A stretch of 52,361 nucleotides of DNA from CBDHHC01 sp050633205 (GTDB lineage: Bacteria > Pseudomonadota > Alphaproteobacteria > Rhizobiales > CBDHHC01), in NCBI GenBank assembly GCA_050633205.1, contig JBOEGA010000013.1, forward strand, positions 1 through 52,361. Reading direction: 5' to 3'. Both the position numbers and the translations under genes were made by a program. Within the stretch, counting starts at the first letter, position 1. Every line of letters begins with the position of its first letter. Below are positions 18,450 through 27,338 of the stretch, one piece after another. Under the pieces are notes generated by a model. That model was not told the origin of the DNA, ran no database searches, and saw nothing but the letters and a program-made list of their open reading frames with translations.

Positions 18450-19103
18450 ATGTTTATAGCGAGAGTGTTAGCTGCAGCGACAGCAATTACCTTATGCCTG
18501 ACAGGCACATCATGGGCAGATAGAGATATCTGGGTTGATGGACAGAATATTAAATCCAAATACCTTCGCGTTTACGGTATTTCATTACCTCCAATCGGTC
18601 ACGTAAAGTTTTGCGAAAGCAACCCTTCACATTGCGTAAAAACGCAGAAAGTAAAGGATGATGGGCGTTTCACACTGACTGATCAACGCTGGAGAGAGCT
18701 GGTTCACCTTAATAAACTCATCAATAAAACAATTGAACCAATAACCGATAAGGAACTGTACGGGAAAATAGAATACTGGACATATCCGAAAAATTACAAA
18801 GGTGATTGTGAGGATTATGTACTGCTTAAACGCCAGAAACTAATTGAACGCGGCTGGCCGGAAGCGTCCCTGCTGATCACTGTGGTCCTGGATGAAAACA
18901 GGGAAGGTCATGCAATCCTTACCGTCAGAACTGCCCAGGGTGACTTTATTCTGGACAATAAAAACAGTGAGGTTTTGCGCTGGCACCAGCTTCCCTACAC
19001 ATTTATCAAGAGGCAGTCCTTTAGAAATCCAAGACTTTGGGTCTCGTTGATACCGGACAACCGCCTGAGAAACGGAGCACGACAGACTGCCATGAAAGAA
19101 TAG
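18450..19103 (+). CDS. LapG-like transglutaminase-type cysteine protease (BTLCP)
   Basis: Exported bacterial transglutaminase-like cysteine protease (DUF920 family), 217 residues. After a signal peptide (cleavage near SWA-DRD) the catalytic triad is visible: C120 in KGDCEDYVLLKR, H154 in REGHAILTV, D169 in FILDNKNSEVLRW. The best studied member, LapG, cuts the N-terminus of large RTX adhesins and is restrained by the c-di-GMP receptor LapD. No LapD or retention-type adhesin adjoins this gene; an RTX protein (33564-34880) and a GGDEF-EAL protein (47334-50522) are 14 and 28 kb away, so a link is only conjecture. AGGGG lies before the ATG. Confidence 0.88.
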   Translation: MFIARVLAAATAITLCLTGTSWADRDIWVDGQNIKSKYLRVYGISLPPIGHVKFCESNPSHCVKTQKVKDDGRFTLTDQRWRELVHLNKLINKTIEPITDKELYGKIEYWTYPKNYKGDCEDYVLLKRQKLIERGWPEASLLITVVLDENREGHAILTVRTAQGDFILDNKNSEVLRWHQLPYTFIKRQSFRNPRLWVSLIPDNRLRNGARQTAMKE

Positions 19104-19151
19104 GATCTGGTCGGGATATACGATCAAAGGGGCTTTTGACAGGAATTGGTT

Positions 19152-19199
19152 TCAGACCCGGTTTCCCCTCCCCTCCCATCCCCGACCATCCGGGTCTGA
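19152..19199. repeat. Inverted repeat with pyrimidine-rich loop
   Basis: TCAGACCCGG (19152-19161) pairs exactly with CCGGGTCTGA (19190-19199) around a 28-nt loop that is almost all C and T. It sits directly upstream of a second, tighter hairpin and after the LapG-like gene. It may form one structured 3' UTR with its neighbour. Confidence 0.6.
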
Positions 19200-19200
19200 T

Positions 19201-19229
19201 GGAGCCGGCTTCCCCCCAAAGCCGGCTCC
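19201..19229 (+). terminator. 11-bp GC-rich terminator hairpin
   Basis: GGAGCCGGCTT (19201-19211) pairs with AAGCCGGCTCC (19219-19229) around a C-rich loop and is followed by GCTTTATTT. It is a good Rho-independent terminator for the LapG-like transcript, 98 bp past its stop. Confidence 0.8.
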
Positions 19230-19329
19230 GCTTTATTTGGGCCAGAACATTATCTGATCGCAGAATACTTATCCCCCCACACAATATCTCCCGCAGAATT
19301 TATCCGTAACTTTATCGGGAGAAATCTGA

Positions 19330-19548
19330 ATGACCGAAAACATGGATAAACTTATTCTGACAATATCCCGCTTGCTGATTTTGCCGGAAAGAAAAGTAAA
19401 AACTCTGATGAAAGACAACAGGGCTGCTTTACGCCTGAAACTACATAAAGCTCTGTATATGGAAAGAATTAAAGGAGAGAAGCAGAATTGGAGTTATAAT
19501 TTCTATAAACACAGGACACTCTGTAAAATCTACAGAGAGGGCCTGTAG
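19330..19548 (+). CDS. Small basic hypothetical protein
   Basis: A 72-residue, lysine/arginine-rich, mostly helical protein (ISRLLILPERKVKTLMKDNR, LRLKLHKALYMERIKGEK). A good ribosome site (CGGGAGAAA) lies 6-10 bases before the ATG, which is the main support. It follows the terminator of the preceding gene, so it needs its own promoter. The ends of this gene and the convergent PAS gene are 18 bp apart. Function unknown; it could be DNA- or RNA-binding by charge alone. Confidence 0.6.
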   Translation: MTENMDKLILTISRLLILPERKVKTLMKDNRAALRLKLHKALYMERIKGEKQNWSYNFYKHRTLCKIYREGL

Positions 19549-19566
19549 AACGGTGCCAGAGCTGGC

Positions 19567-20082
19567 TTAGTAAGCAACAGCATAATCTTCGGTGAAACCT
19601 GGCATATACGCACTCTCGCGCTTTATAATAGGATATGGAACGTCATGACACAGAACATCTGTGACAGTCTCTCCATTATTTGATAGAGGCAACCTCAGCC
19701 AGAAAAGAATAAAATCCGGTTTATCAGAGAGCTGACTGCGCATTGCGCCCTGGCGCGGTCTGCATTCCGAGATAACCCGGCTATAAACAGTATCCCAGTA
19801 TTGCTGCTTCTCACCCCACTCAAAGTCCTGCAGTGTCTTGCCTTTAAGATTGAAGCCGTAAACATCACTGGCTCTTGTACCTGAGGAATAGAATTCAGAT
19901 TCACCCGGAACTTCATTGACCTTCAAAAGACTGAGAGATTGAGCAACACTGGCAATGTTACCAATATTAAGGTCATCACAACCAGGCATCCTGTTCCAGC
20001 CAGCCTGACGGCACCAATAATCATATATCTGGCGCTGCTCATTCAAGACAAGCTGCGCTCTGAATGTAAGCTCCGAAGGCAT
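19567..20082 (-). CDS. PAS domain protein (PAS_5 family)
   Basis: A 171-residue protein made of a single PAS-like domain of the PAS_5 type common in alphaproteobacteria. Landmarks are IYDYWCRQAGWNRMPGCDDLN, SEFYSSGTRASDVYGFNLKGKTLQDFE and a C-terminal FILFWLRLPLSNNG sheet. Such stand-alone proteins have no attached output domain, and their ligands are mostly unknown. AGGTGAAAGT precedes the ATG. Confidence 0.82.
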   Translation of the reverse strand: MPSELTFRAQLVLNEQRQIYDYWCRQAGWNRMPGCDDLNIGNIASVAQSLSLLKVNEVPGESEFYSSGTRASDVYGFNLKGKTLQDFEWGEKQQYWDTVYSRVISECRPRQGAMRSQLSDKPDFILFWLRLPLSNNGETVTDVLCHDVPYPIIKRESAYMPGFTEDYAVAY

Positions 20083-20552
20083 ACTTTCACCTGTTATTAT
20101 TTAAATCAGCCTGTCTAAGATTACTTAGTCTAACAAGAACCGGAAATATTATCATTTTTGAACATATGAACGATTATGAATGAATCCTTCAGGTTCATGC
20201 AAGTTGATTTAACTTAACCGAAGATGTTTTCTTCATTTTATGACTAATAACACACAACCTGTTAACAAAGTGATTCTGGCGCACCAAATAGGCCTTTTGT
20301 ATTAACCTCATATTTTATTCAGTTTACGAAATATGTGCGACAGTTATGACACCTAACTCAAAAGCAACACTATTTACTTTTCTTATTTTTATTCGCGTTA
20401 ACTGCGTCAACTCGTCAATTTAGACTTGATGAATACATACACATAGGCAATAGACTGCCCGTACTTGAAAAAATATAGGAAATAAATTGCCGATTAAAGA
20501 ATTCAATTAACTTTAACTTGGCGGCTAAAATGAAAAACTTGCGCCCAAAAAT
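20083..20552. other. AT-rich intergenic region
   Basis: About 470 bp without a convincing gene between the PAS gene and the mucR terminator. It is AT-rich and probably carries the PAS promoter. A 24-codon frame with a CxxC pair (from 20530) has no ribosome site and was not called. No RNA gene is recognised. Confidence 0.5.
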
Positions 20553-20591
20553 GAAATACCCCTGCTCTTTATGTAAAAGCAAGGGCATTTC
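20553..20591 (-). terminator. mucR terminator hairpin (minus strand)
   Basis: Read on the minus strand, GAAATGCCCTTGCT and AGCAGGGGTATTTC pair along 14 bp with two G-U wobbles and are followed by ATTTTT. On the plus strand the same positions give two A-C mismatches, so the structure is built for minus-strand RNA. A second small hairpin, CAGCTCA/TGAGCTG (20591-20608), lies between it and the mucR stop. Confidence 0.75.
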
Positions 20592-20635
20592 AGCTCATTT
20601 CTGAGCTGTTTATAATGATGTATGTGGCGCAGTAC

Positions 20636-21043
20636 TTATTTTCTGCGCTGGCCTAGGCCCATTTTCTTTGCCAGTTGAGAGCGTGCTTTGGCATAATTTG
20701 GCGCAACCATTGGATAATCATGAGCAAGACCCCACTTTTCACGATACTCCTCAGGAGACAGATCGTAATGTGTGCGTAGGTGACGCTTCAGTGATTTAAA
20801 TTTCTTACCGTCTTCCAGACAGATAATATACTCATCTGTAATGGATTTTTTGACAGGAACCATAGGCTTAAGCTCTTCTCTTGCAGGAGCGCCGCTTTCG
20901 ATTGTCGCAACATTCAATGCTTTATGAACATCGCTGATGATTCCAGGCAAATCCGCTGCAACAACAGCATTTTTACTAACATAAGCTGATACAATATCTG
21001 CTGTGAGTTCTACCAACCCACTGTTTTCAACGTTTTCATCCAT
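20636..21043 (-). CDS. mucR: MucR/Ros family zinc-finger regulator
   Basis: A 135-residue global regulator of the alphaproteobacterial Ros/MucR family, which binds AT-rich DNA and controls exopolysaccharide, motility and cell-cycle genes. The zinc-finger block is YIICLEDGKKFKSLKRHLRTHYDLSPEEYREKWGL (residues about 85-119) with RHLRTHY histidines. The first half of the CxxC pair appears as C followed by D (CLED), as in MucR-type variants. The N-terminal oligomerisation region starts VELTADIVSAYVSKN. AGAGG lies 6 bases before the ATG. The long AT-rich upstream region (21044-21593) would suit autoregulation. Confidence 0.95.
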   Translation of the reverse strand: MDENVENSGLVELTADIVSAYVSKNAVVAADLPGIISDVHKALNVATIESGAPAREELKPMVPVKKSITDEYIICLEDGKKFKSLKRHLRTHYDLSPEEYREKWGLAHDYPMVAPNYAKARSQLAKKMGLGQRRK

Positions 21044-21593
21044 GAGAAACCTCTATTACTCTTTTTTTAGTTTGCGATTGCTTGAGAACGCTTCTCTTAC
21101 GATTTTACACCGCATTTCGTCATCAACCACCGCCCTGCTATGTTTACAAAATCGATTTCTTAAGAATTTAACTTAATTCGTAAGCTCTCAGTAAATCTCT
21201 TCTGTACAACCCTTCTCCGTTTAAGTTGTTAAACGGAAATTATTACATATTAGCTTAGGTTACAAGCTATTCTTTAGATATAACACTAAAAAGAAATAAA
21301 AATGTAAAACTGAAATTCTTAAGTCACAGATATAAAGAAGTTTTTCAATACAGTTATTAAAAAGTTTAATATGAGTTATTCACAACCATAACTGGTTATG
21401 GCAAGTTTCCACCAGCTATTGCTAATAAAATACTTGGTCAAAAGCAATTTATTGTATGTATTTACACCATTTTTACAGCATAGCGCGCACGAAAGACTTC
21501 AGACATTGTGGCAAACCAAAGGCAAGCACAACGCCATCGCGACACGCGAACGGACGATATGCCTGATATATCTGTACTTGGAGGAAGTATTTG
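21044..21593. promoter_or_regulatory. AT-rich 550-bp region with two palindromes upstream of mucR
   Basis: No convincing gene. It holds TCCGTTTAA-GTTG-TTAAACGGA (21216-21237, perfect 9-bp arms) and CCATAAC-TG-GTTATGG (21386-21401, perfect 7-bp arms) in very AT-rich DNA with several T-A steps. MucR proteins favour such DNA, so this is a likely self-control region. The second palindrome is 200 bp before the end of the convergent antiporter operon. Confidence 0.5.
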
Positions 21594-23285
21594 CTAAATA
21601 TAGTAGAGTAAAAGGTACGCACCTAACATAAGTGTCGTCCAGAATGCCATACTGCCCGTAGGCCAGCTTTTGGCAAATACTCCACTGGGACCATGTATGT
21701 CATACAACCGGGCTATACCTCGACTTACGATCTTCAGGGTCCTGTCAACAAATCCTCTCCAGGCTTGTCCGCTCAGAATATGGAACTCTCTTGCAAGTAA
21801 GAGGCCAAATTTGCGATAGAACCAGTCAAAGTCCAAAGTTATGGTAAGTGTCCGTTTTAACAGTCCAAGCATCAGGAAGAAAGCAAGGCCTGAGAAGAGG
21901 AGTAATTGAAGCTGAAAAACTATATGGCTGCCTGTATAAGGCACGTATTTCACCGGATAAGGCAGAATCTCGTATAATGGAGCCGGGTATAGACCAATGG
22001 CTATACATAGGAACGCAAAGAATATCATTGCGACGCGCATATTTAATGGTGGTTCGGATGGTCGAAGACCTGAATCCTTCTGAAAAAAGACAAACCACGG
22101 AAATTTTATGCCTGCGTGTAGGAAAACTCCTGCCGATGCTGCCATCAGTAAAAACCATACAGTAGCCAGGTGAGCATCTGCAGCCCCCTGCGAAATCATG
22201 GACTTTGTCACAAACCCGGAAGTCCATGGAAAGGCCGAAATGGCGAAAGCACCTATAGTTCCGCAGATACAGGTCAATGGCATCGTCCGGAACAAACCGC
22301 CAAGGTCCGTACATTTACTTTTACCGGTCATATAAAGAACAGAACCAGCAGACATCAACAGCAGAGCTTTATAGATAATATGCGCAAACGCATGGGCTGC
22401 AGCTCCATTCAGGGCCATTTCACTGCCGATTCCAATCGCCGTCACCATAAACCCGACCTGGTTTATGATGCTGTAGGCAAGTATTCGCCGCATATCATTT
22501 TCAAGGATTGCATAGACGATCCCGTAAAAGACCATATACAAACCCACATATATAAGTAATTCTGTACCGGGAAAGCCGCGCATCAGCACATAGACTGCAG
22601 TTTTGGTCGTAAATGCCGAAAGAAAAACAGTCCCACTCCAGGAAGCCGCCGGATAGGCATCAGACAGCCATGAAGAAAACGGAGGTGCGCCGGCATTAAT
22701 AAGAAAGCCCGCCAGAATAAGCAGTCTTGGAACCGTCAGTTCCGCGCTCATGCTGACAAATGCTATATTTCCGCCATTGGATGCAATCTCTCCGGCAATG
22801 CCGGCCATAAGCAATACACCGCCAAGAAAATGAATCGCTGCATATCGAATGCCGGTCTGCAAAGAGTTCTCGCCACCACTCATCACGACAACGGTGGAGG
22901 CAACAGCCATAATTTCCCAGAATATAAAGAGACTGATCAGATCACCGCAAAAAGTAACACTGATAGCACTGCCTGCATAAACAAAGGCAGCCGCAAGTTC
23001 GGAAGTTTTCTGCTGATTAAAAGCAAACACCGCGCCTGTCGCACTCATAAGAGCAAAGACTGTCGCGAACAATCTGCTGAGATTATCGCCTTTCACCAGT
23101 ATCAGATCATACCCAAGATAGGGAACTGTAACGGAAACCCCGTCAGGAACCTGCCAGATAAAGTAAAGTACAATAAGTGGCAGCCCCAGCAGAACAGCAT
23201 TACGGATATTACCGCGCAGAAATGGCAGTAACAGACCTCCAAAAACAAGGATCAATCCAGGTGGTATAGCAGCGATATTAATCAT
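21594..23285 (-). CDS. Third antiporter-like (NuoM/MrpD family) subunit, key lysine replaced
   Basis: Proton-translocating membrane subunit of the NuoL/M/N-MrpA/D family, 563 residues, about 14 helices plus a C-terminal extension (FDWFYRKFGLLLAREFHIL and a last helix). The helix-5 glutamate is present (E124 in FIFWEIMAV), as is the helix-8 lysine (K228 in TTKTAVYVL). The helix-7 lysine that is conserved in MrpD and NuoM is asparagine here (N197 in LINAGAPPF), and the nearby histidine of the PLHxW motif is serine (S204). So this subunit probably does not pump protons in the usual way. It is the last gene of the Mrp operon and overlaps the small gene before it by 8 bp. Confidence 0.88.
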   Translation of the reverse strand: MINIAAIPPGLILVFGGLLLPFLRGNIRNAVLLGLPLIVLYFIWQVPDGVSVTVPYLGYDLILVKGDNLSRLFATVFALMSATGAVFAFNQQKTSELAAAFVYAGSAISVTFCGDLISLFIFWEIMAVASTVVVMSGGENSLQTGIRYAAIHFLGGVLLMAGIAGEIASNGGNIAFVSMSAELTVPRLLILAGFLINAGAPPFSSWLSDAYPAASWSGTVFLSAFTTKTAVYVLMRGFPGTELLIYVGLYMVFYGIVYAILENDMRRILAYSIINQVGFMVTAIGIGSEMALNGAAAHAFAHIIYKALLLMSAGSVLYMTGKSKCTDLGGLFRTMPLTCICGTIGAFAISAFPWTSGFVTKSMISQGAADAHLATVWFLLMAASAGVFLHAGIKFPWFVFFQKDSGLRPSEPPLNMRVAMIFFAFLCIAIGLYPAPLYEILPYPVKYVPYTGSHIVFQLQLLLFSGLAFFLMLGLLKRTLTITLDFDWFYRKFGLLLAREFHILSGQAWRGFVDRTLKIVSRGIARLYDIHGPSGVFAKSWPTGSMAFWTTLMLGAYLLLYYI

Positions 23286-23529
23286 CGTAATAAGTATCCG
23301 AACGTTTTAAAATAACACCAAGAACCTTGGACAGGACGACCAGGATCACACATGCCACAAAGCCAAACCAGGCCCCAAAACCAAATGTACCATCGATACC
23401 AAAATGGGGATGATGCTCAACGAAAAAGTCTCCGATAACCGTAAGCGCCAGAATTACAATAAATGCAATCCATAGCTTCTTCACATTCTCGGGCCGTACA
23501 AGCCAGTGGTCTTCCTGCTTATCACTCAT
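23278..23529 (-). CDS. Small two-helix membrane protein of the Mrp operon
   Basis: An 83-residue protein with two membrane helices (LWIAFIVILALTVIGDFFV and WFGFVACVILVVLSKVLGVIL) and a short soluble N-terminus. It overlaps the genes on both sides (4 bp with the upstream antiporter gene, 8 bp with the downstream one), so it is translated as part of the operon. Similar small proteins occur in the extended Mrp loci of other proteobacteria as I recall them; the function is unknown, perhaps an assembly subunit between two antiporter-like proteins. Confidence 0.85.
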   Translation of the reverse strand: MSDKQEDHWLVRPENVKKLWIAFIVILALTVIGDFFVEHHPHFGIDGTFGFGAWFGFVACVILVVLSKVLGVILKRSDTYYDD

Positions 23530-25004
23530 TTTTTAAGTCCCATCATCATTTCTGATAGTTGGTACGGTATGCCAGGCATACAGAAAAGAAGAACTGTCCC
23601 GGCAGCTGTTAATGTCAGTGCAAGCACCATTGGCCATGGCGCTTCACCATGCTCCGGATGCCCGCCTTCAGATACAGGCTTCGGCTCATAGAAAAATGCA
23701 TTGACGATAATCGGCAGGAAATACGCTGTATTCAGGATCGTACTCACAACAATAATCCCCACAGCAATCCATTGCCCGGTAGAAACAGCCCCCGAAAGCA
23801 TAAACCATTTCCCGAGGAAACCTGCCGTTGGTGGAATACCAATCATACTGAACGCACCAATGGCAAAAGCCCCCATAGTCCAAGGCATTCTCCTGCCAAT
23901 CCCGCGAAGCTGGCTGACCTCAGTCAGATGAGCTGCAGTATAAATCGAGCCCGCAGCAAAGAAGAGCGTAATCTTGCTCACTGCATGAGCTGCAATATGC
24001 ATGGCCGCACCAACAAGAGAGATTGGAGCAAGTATGGCAGCTGCCAGAATAACATAGGAAAGCTGGCTCACAGTGGAATAGGCCAGCCGCTTTTTCAGAT
24101 TATCCTGTCTCAGCGCTACAATAGAGGCAATAATAACAGTCGCCCCTGCTGCATACAGCAACCACGAACCCGCACCATTTTCCGCAAGAGTCTGAACCCC
24201 GAAGACATAAACAATAATTTTGACGACACAGAACACACCGGCTTTCACCACAGCAACCGCATGAAGCAATGCACTCACCGGAGTTGGTGCAACCATCGCC
24301 GCCGGAAGCCAGAAATGGAACGGCATCAGAGCCGCTTTACCAATACCGAACATAAACAGCGCCAGTAGGAATCCCATTGTAACAGGCTGATCTTTCAGAA
24401 CAGTCAGAATACCGCCAAATGTAAAGTCCAGTGTTCCTGCAAGCGTATAGGTCCAGATAATCGCCGGTAACAGCAAGACCATCGAAGTACCCATCAGCAG
24501 GATAAGATAAATCCGTCCACCATTACGTGCCGCCTCATTACCCTTATGCGTAACGAGCGGATAGGTTGATAACGTCAGAACTTCGTAAAACAGGAATAGC
24601 GTGAATAGATTTCCGGAAAAGGCAATCCCCATCGTACTGGAAATAGCCAGTGCAAAACACATATAGAATGGCGTTTGACGAGGCTCTTTATTGCCCCGCA
24701 TATACCCGATGGAGTAAACAGAATTTACCATCCAGAGTGTACCTGCAACACAGGCAAACAGCATCCCCAGTGGCTCAACACTGAAAGCAATCTTCAGTCC
24801 GGGAACAACTTCAAGCCCGTCAACCTTGATAACTTCACCACCAAGAACCTTCTGCAGTAATGACATCACTGTCACAAACAGCAGAACCGAAGAAAGCAGT
24901 GTTACGCCTTCACGCAGATTGGGCTCTTTATGAAAAAGAGGAATAAGAAAAGTAGCAATAAATGGTATTGCCAGTGCTAGAAGTACCAGATCCTGTCCGC
25001 TCAT
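23526..25004 (-). CDS. Second antiporter-like subunit, MrpA/NuoL-type core
   Basis: A 492-residue proton-pumping membrane subunit. The helix-7/8 block FGIGKAALMPFHFWLPAAM followed by APTPVSALLHAVAVVKAG is the NuoL/MrpA type, not MrpD. Functional residues are all present: E141 in FLFYEVLTL, K223, H230, K254. It lacks the long C-terminal part of classical MrpA, which in this operon is supplied by the separate DUF4040 protein at 27339. It overlaps the MrpD gene by ATGA (25001-25004). Confidence 0.92.
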   Translation of the reverse strand: MSGQDLVLLALAIPFIATFLIPLFHKEPNLREGVTLLSSVLLFVTVMSLLQKVLGGEVIKVDGLEVVPGLKIAFSVEPLGMLFACVAGTLWMVNSVYSIGYMRGNKEPRQTPFYMCFALAISSTMGIAFSGNLFTLFLFYEVLTLSTYPLVTHKGNEAARNGGRIYLILLMGTSMVLLLPAIIWTYTLAGTLDFTFGGILTVLKDQPVTMGFLLALFMFGIGKAALMPFHFWLPAAMVAPTPVSALLHAVAVVKAGVFCVVKIIVYVFGVQTLAENGAGSWLLYAAGATVIIASIVALRQDNLKKRLAYSTVSQLSYVILAAAILAPISLVGAAMHIAAHAVSKITLFFAAGSIYTAAHLTEVSQLRGIGRRMPWTMGAFAIGAFSMIGIPPTAGFLGKWFMLSGAVSTGQWIAVGIIVVSTILNTAYFLPIIVNAFFYEPKPVSEGGHPEHGEAPWPMVLALTLTAAGTVLLFCMPGIPYQLSEMMMGLKK

Positions 25005-26554
25005 TTCCCGCCTCCCAGCAATAATTGTGCTGCCTGAGACGCAATACCGGCTGTGCTGCTTGTTTCAATTCCAAGATAGATCGTGACCAGAGCCAGCAGA
25101 ACCATTGGCATCATCATACTCATCGGTGGTTCGTGCGCCTTCTTGTTTATATCAACAGGTTCCCTGAACCACGCCACTTCAACAATTCGGCCAATATAGA
25201 CAACGGATAAAAGAGAACTCGCAACCAGAACAAACACCAGCCACACCATGTCTTTCTCGATAGCACCAACAGCCAGATAGAATTTACCTATAAACCCTGC
25301 TGTACCGGGCACACCGATCAGTGAAAGGCCACCAATAACAAAAGCTGTCATGGTAACAGGCATCACCCTGCCAATACCGGCCATATCCTCAATTTTCACC
25401 GAACCAATACGGTAGAATACAGCACCGATACTCATAAACAGCGCCGCCTTCATAAGAGCATGGTTAAACAGATGAACAATTCCCCCGGTTAATCCCGCTT
25501 GGTTGGCAAGACTGATCCCCAGAGTAATATAGCCAATCTGCGCAACTGATGAGAATGCCAGCATACGCTTGACATTTTTTTCAAATATCGCCACCGCCGA
25601 AGCTGCAAACATTGCTGCAATTGACAGTATCAGGAAAATCTCTGATACCGAGTGCTTTTCAAAAACAAAATCTTCATGAAAGATCGAGAACAGAAAACGT
25701 AGCAGAAGGTAAATGGAAACCTTTGTTGCTGTCGCCGCCAGAAAGACTGACGCAAATGAGGGTGAATAAGCATAAGCATTCGGCAACCACACATGCAGCG
25801 GGAACAATGCCAGCTTCAGACTGATACCTACAATAATAAAGGCCAGAGCAGCAAGCACAGGACGTGTAAACGCCTGAGTATCATTCAATCTGCTCGCAAT
25901 ATCTGCGAAATTCAGACTACCCGTAACTGAATACAGCAGGCCGATACCGATAACATAAAAAGTAGCCCCGATTGTCCCCATAATCAGATACTGATAGGCA
26001 GCAACCAGCGACCTGCGATCTTTACCAAGAGCGATCAGAACATATGTTGCCAGTGAGGAAACTTCGAGAAACACGAAAGCGTTAAATGCATCACCGGTAA
26101 TCGTAATACCAAGCAGCCCCGCGATACAAAGCAAATACATGGTGTAGAACCAGGTCTGACGGCTGGAGTCGATCTCCTTACCAACACTTTTTCTGGCATA
26201 GAGAATAGTAATCGCACCAACCACAGATATGAGTATCAGTATAAAAGCACTCAGCATATCAACCCGGTATTCAATACCCTGAGGTGGCGCCCATCCGCCC
26301 ATATGATAGGATATCACCTTGCCACTGAGCGTTGCTGCTTCTCCGGGAACAGCCGAACTTTTTTCCAGCAGCTGTTGCAGGATCATGATTGCCATAACAG
26401 GCAATGACCAGCTGACCATAAGTGATACAAACCAGGCGATAGTACTGCGCTTGAGAAATGCGCAAAGCACTGCCCCCAGTAAAGGAGTAATAACAATTAA
26501 TGCGGGAAGCTGCTGTTTAAGGCTCATTGCTTCTACGGCGCCTTCGGCACTCAT
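25001..26554 (-). CDS. mrpD: Na+/H+ antiporter subunit D
   Basis: A 517-residue MrpD-family proton channel subunit with the functional residues E164 (VFLEVSSLATY), K247 and H254 (GISLKLALFPLHVWLP) and K278 (ATATKVSIYLL). Mrp complexes exchange cytoplasmic sodium for external protons and help bacteria tolerate salt and alkali. It overlaps both neighbours by 4 bp (ATGA), so translation is coupled. An internal ATG at residue 10 could also serve as start, but the overlap favours the first. Confidence 0.94.
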   Translation of the reverse strand: MSAEGAVEAMSLKQQLPALIVITPLLGAVLCAFLKRSTIAWFVSLMVSWSLPVMAIMILQQLLEKSSAVPGEAATLSGKVISYHMGGWAPPQGIEYRVDMLSAFILILISVVGAITILYARKSVGKEIDSSRQTWFYTMYLLCIAGLLGITITGDAFNAFVFLEVSSLATYVLIALGKDRRSLVAAYQYLIMGTIGATFYVIGIGLLYSVTGSLNFADIASRLNDTQAFTRPVLAALAFIIVGISLKLALFPLHVWLPNAYAYSPSFASVFLAATATKVSIYLLLRFLFSIFHEDFVFEKHSVSEIFLILSIAAMFAASAVAIFEKNVKRMLAFSSVAQIGYITLGISLANQAGLTGGIVHLFNHALMKAALFMSIGAVFYRIGSVKIEDMAGIGRVMPVTMTAFVIGGLSLIGVPGTAGFIGKFYLAVGAIEKDMVWLVFVLVASSLLSVVYIGRIVEVAWFREPVDINKKAHEPPMSMMMPMVLLALVTIYLGIETSSTAGIASQAAQLLLGGGK

Positions 26555-26916
26555 TCTTCTTCATCCTTCCCAAAGATTTCATCTTCTTCAATTGTTCCAT
26601 AGGCTTCATTGATACGCACAACCAGCGCCAGCCCCAGCGCTATCGTTGCAACACCAACAACAATTGCAGTCAGAATCAATACATGTGGAAGCGGGTTGGA
26701 ATAGACCTTGAAGTTCTTATCCAGTATGGGTGCAGTTCCTTCCAGAATTTTACCCGGCGTAATATAAAGCAGGTAAACAGATGTCTGAAAGAGAGACAGG
26801 CCTATAAGCTTCTTCACCATATTTCCACGGGCAATAACGATATAAAGCCCTGATACCATTAGAAAAATAGTAATCCAGTGATTATAGTGAGCCAGAACTT
26901 GCTTCAGGATATCCAT
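26551..26916 (-). CDS. mrpC: Na+/H+ antiporter subunit C
   Basis: A 121-residue NuoK-like three-helix subunit with the family stretch GLYIVIARGNMVKKLIGLSLFQTSVYLLYI and NPLPHVLILTAIVVGVATIALGLALVVRI. The C-terminus is acidic (EEDEIFGKDEEE). Stop and start overlap with mrpB (26916) and mrpD (26551-26554) place it firmly in the operon. Confidence 0.95.
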   Translation of the reverse strand: MDILKQVLAHYNHWITIFLMVSGLYIVIARGNMVKKLIGLSLFQTSVYLLYITPGKILEGTAPILDKNFKVYSNPLPHVLILTAIVVGVATIALGLALVVRINEAYGTIEEDEIFGKDEEE

Positions 26917-27335
26917 TAGCGCCCCCGCCCTGCAAATGCGTAAAAGATAGCGATCATTGTACCAAACACAGTCACAAGCACCCCGATTTCTACAAGAAGA
27001 ACTCCAAGATGCTGCCCATGCGCCGGATCATGGCTATCAAGAACAGAGTAATTCAGAAACTCCCCGCCCAGTATCATTCCGGTTACGCCAACACCAGCAT
27101 AAATCAGAACGCCTAATGGCACGAGCACTTCGACAAATTCCTGGGGAACAACTTTCTGAGCCGCCTGTAATCCGAAAATTACGGCATAAAGAATAATGAC
27201 AGCTGCCCCGATAACCCCTGCCTGAAAACCACCACCGGGACCAAAGTCACCATGGAACTGAACATACAGCGCAAACAGAAGAGTAAAGGGCAGTATCAGT
27301 TTCGTTGTTACACGTAAGATGAGATCAAGTTTCAT
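26916..27335 (-). CDS. mrpB: Na+/H+ antiporter subunit B
   Basis: A 139-residue MnhB-type subunit with the family stretch FHGDFGPGGGFQAGVIGAAVIILYA and GHPAHGQHLG-like polar loop (HDPAHGQHLGVLLVEIGV). Four helices. It lies 3 bp after the DUF4040 gene and overlaps mrpC by one base. Confidence 0.95.
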   Translation of the reverse strand: MKLDLILRVTTKLILPFTLLFALYVQFHGDFGPGGGFQAGVIGAAVIILYAVIFGLQAAQKVVPQEFVEVLVPLGVLIYAGVGVTGMILGGEFLNYSVLDSHDPAHGQHLGVLLVEIGVLVTVFGTMIAIFYAFAGRGR

Positions 27336-27338
27336 GGC

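Noticed and set aside
18450..19103. Direct functional link between the LapG-like protease and the RTX protein at 33564
   Set aside because: The RTX protein is small, lacks a retention domain and shows no TAAG-type cleavage site; the genes are 14 kb apart.
21398..21631. 77-residue open frame on the plus strand
   Set aside because: No ribosome site, overlaps the end of the convergent antiporter gene, and composition is typical of AT-rich non-coding DNA.
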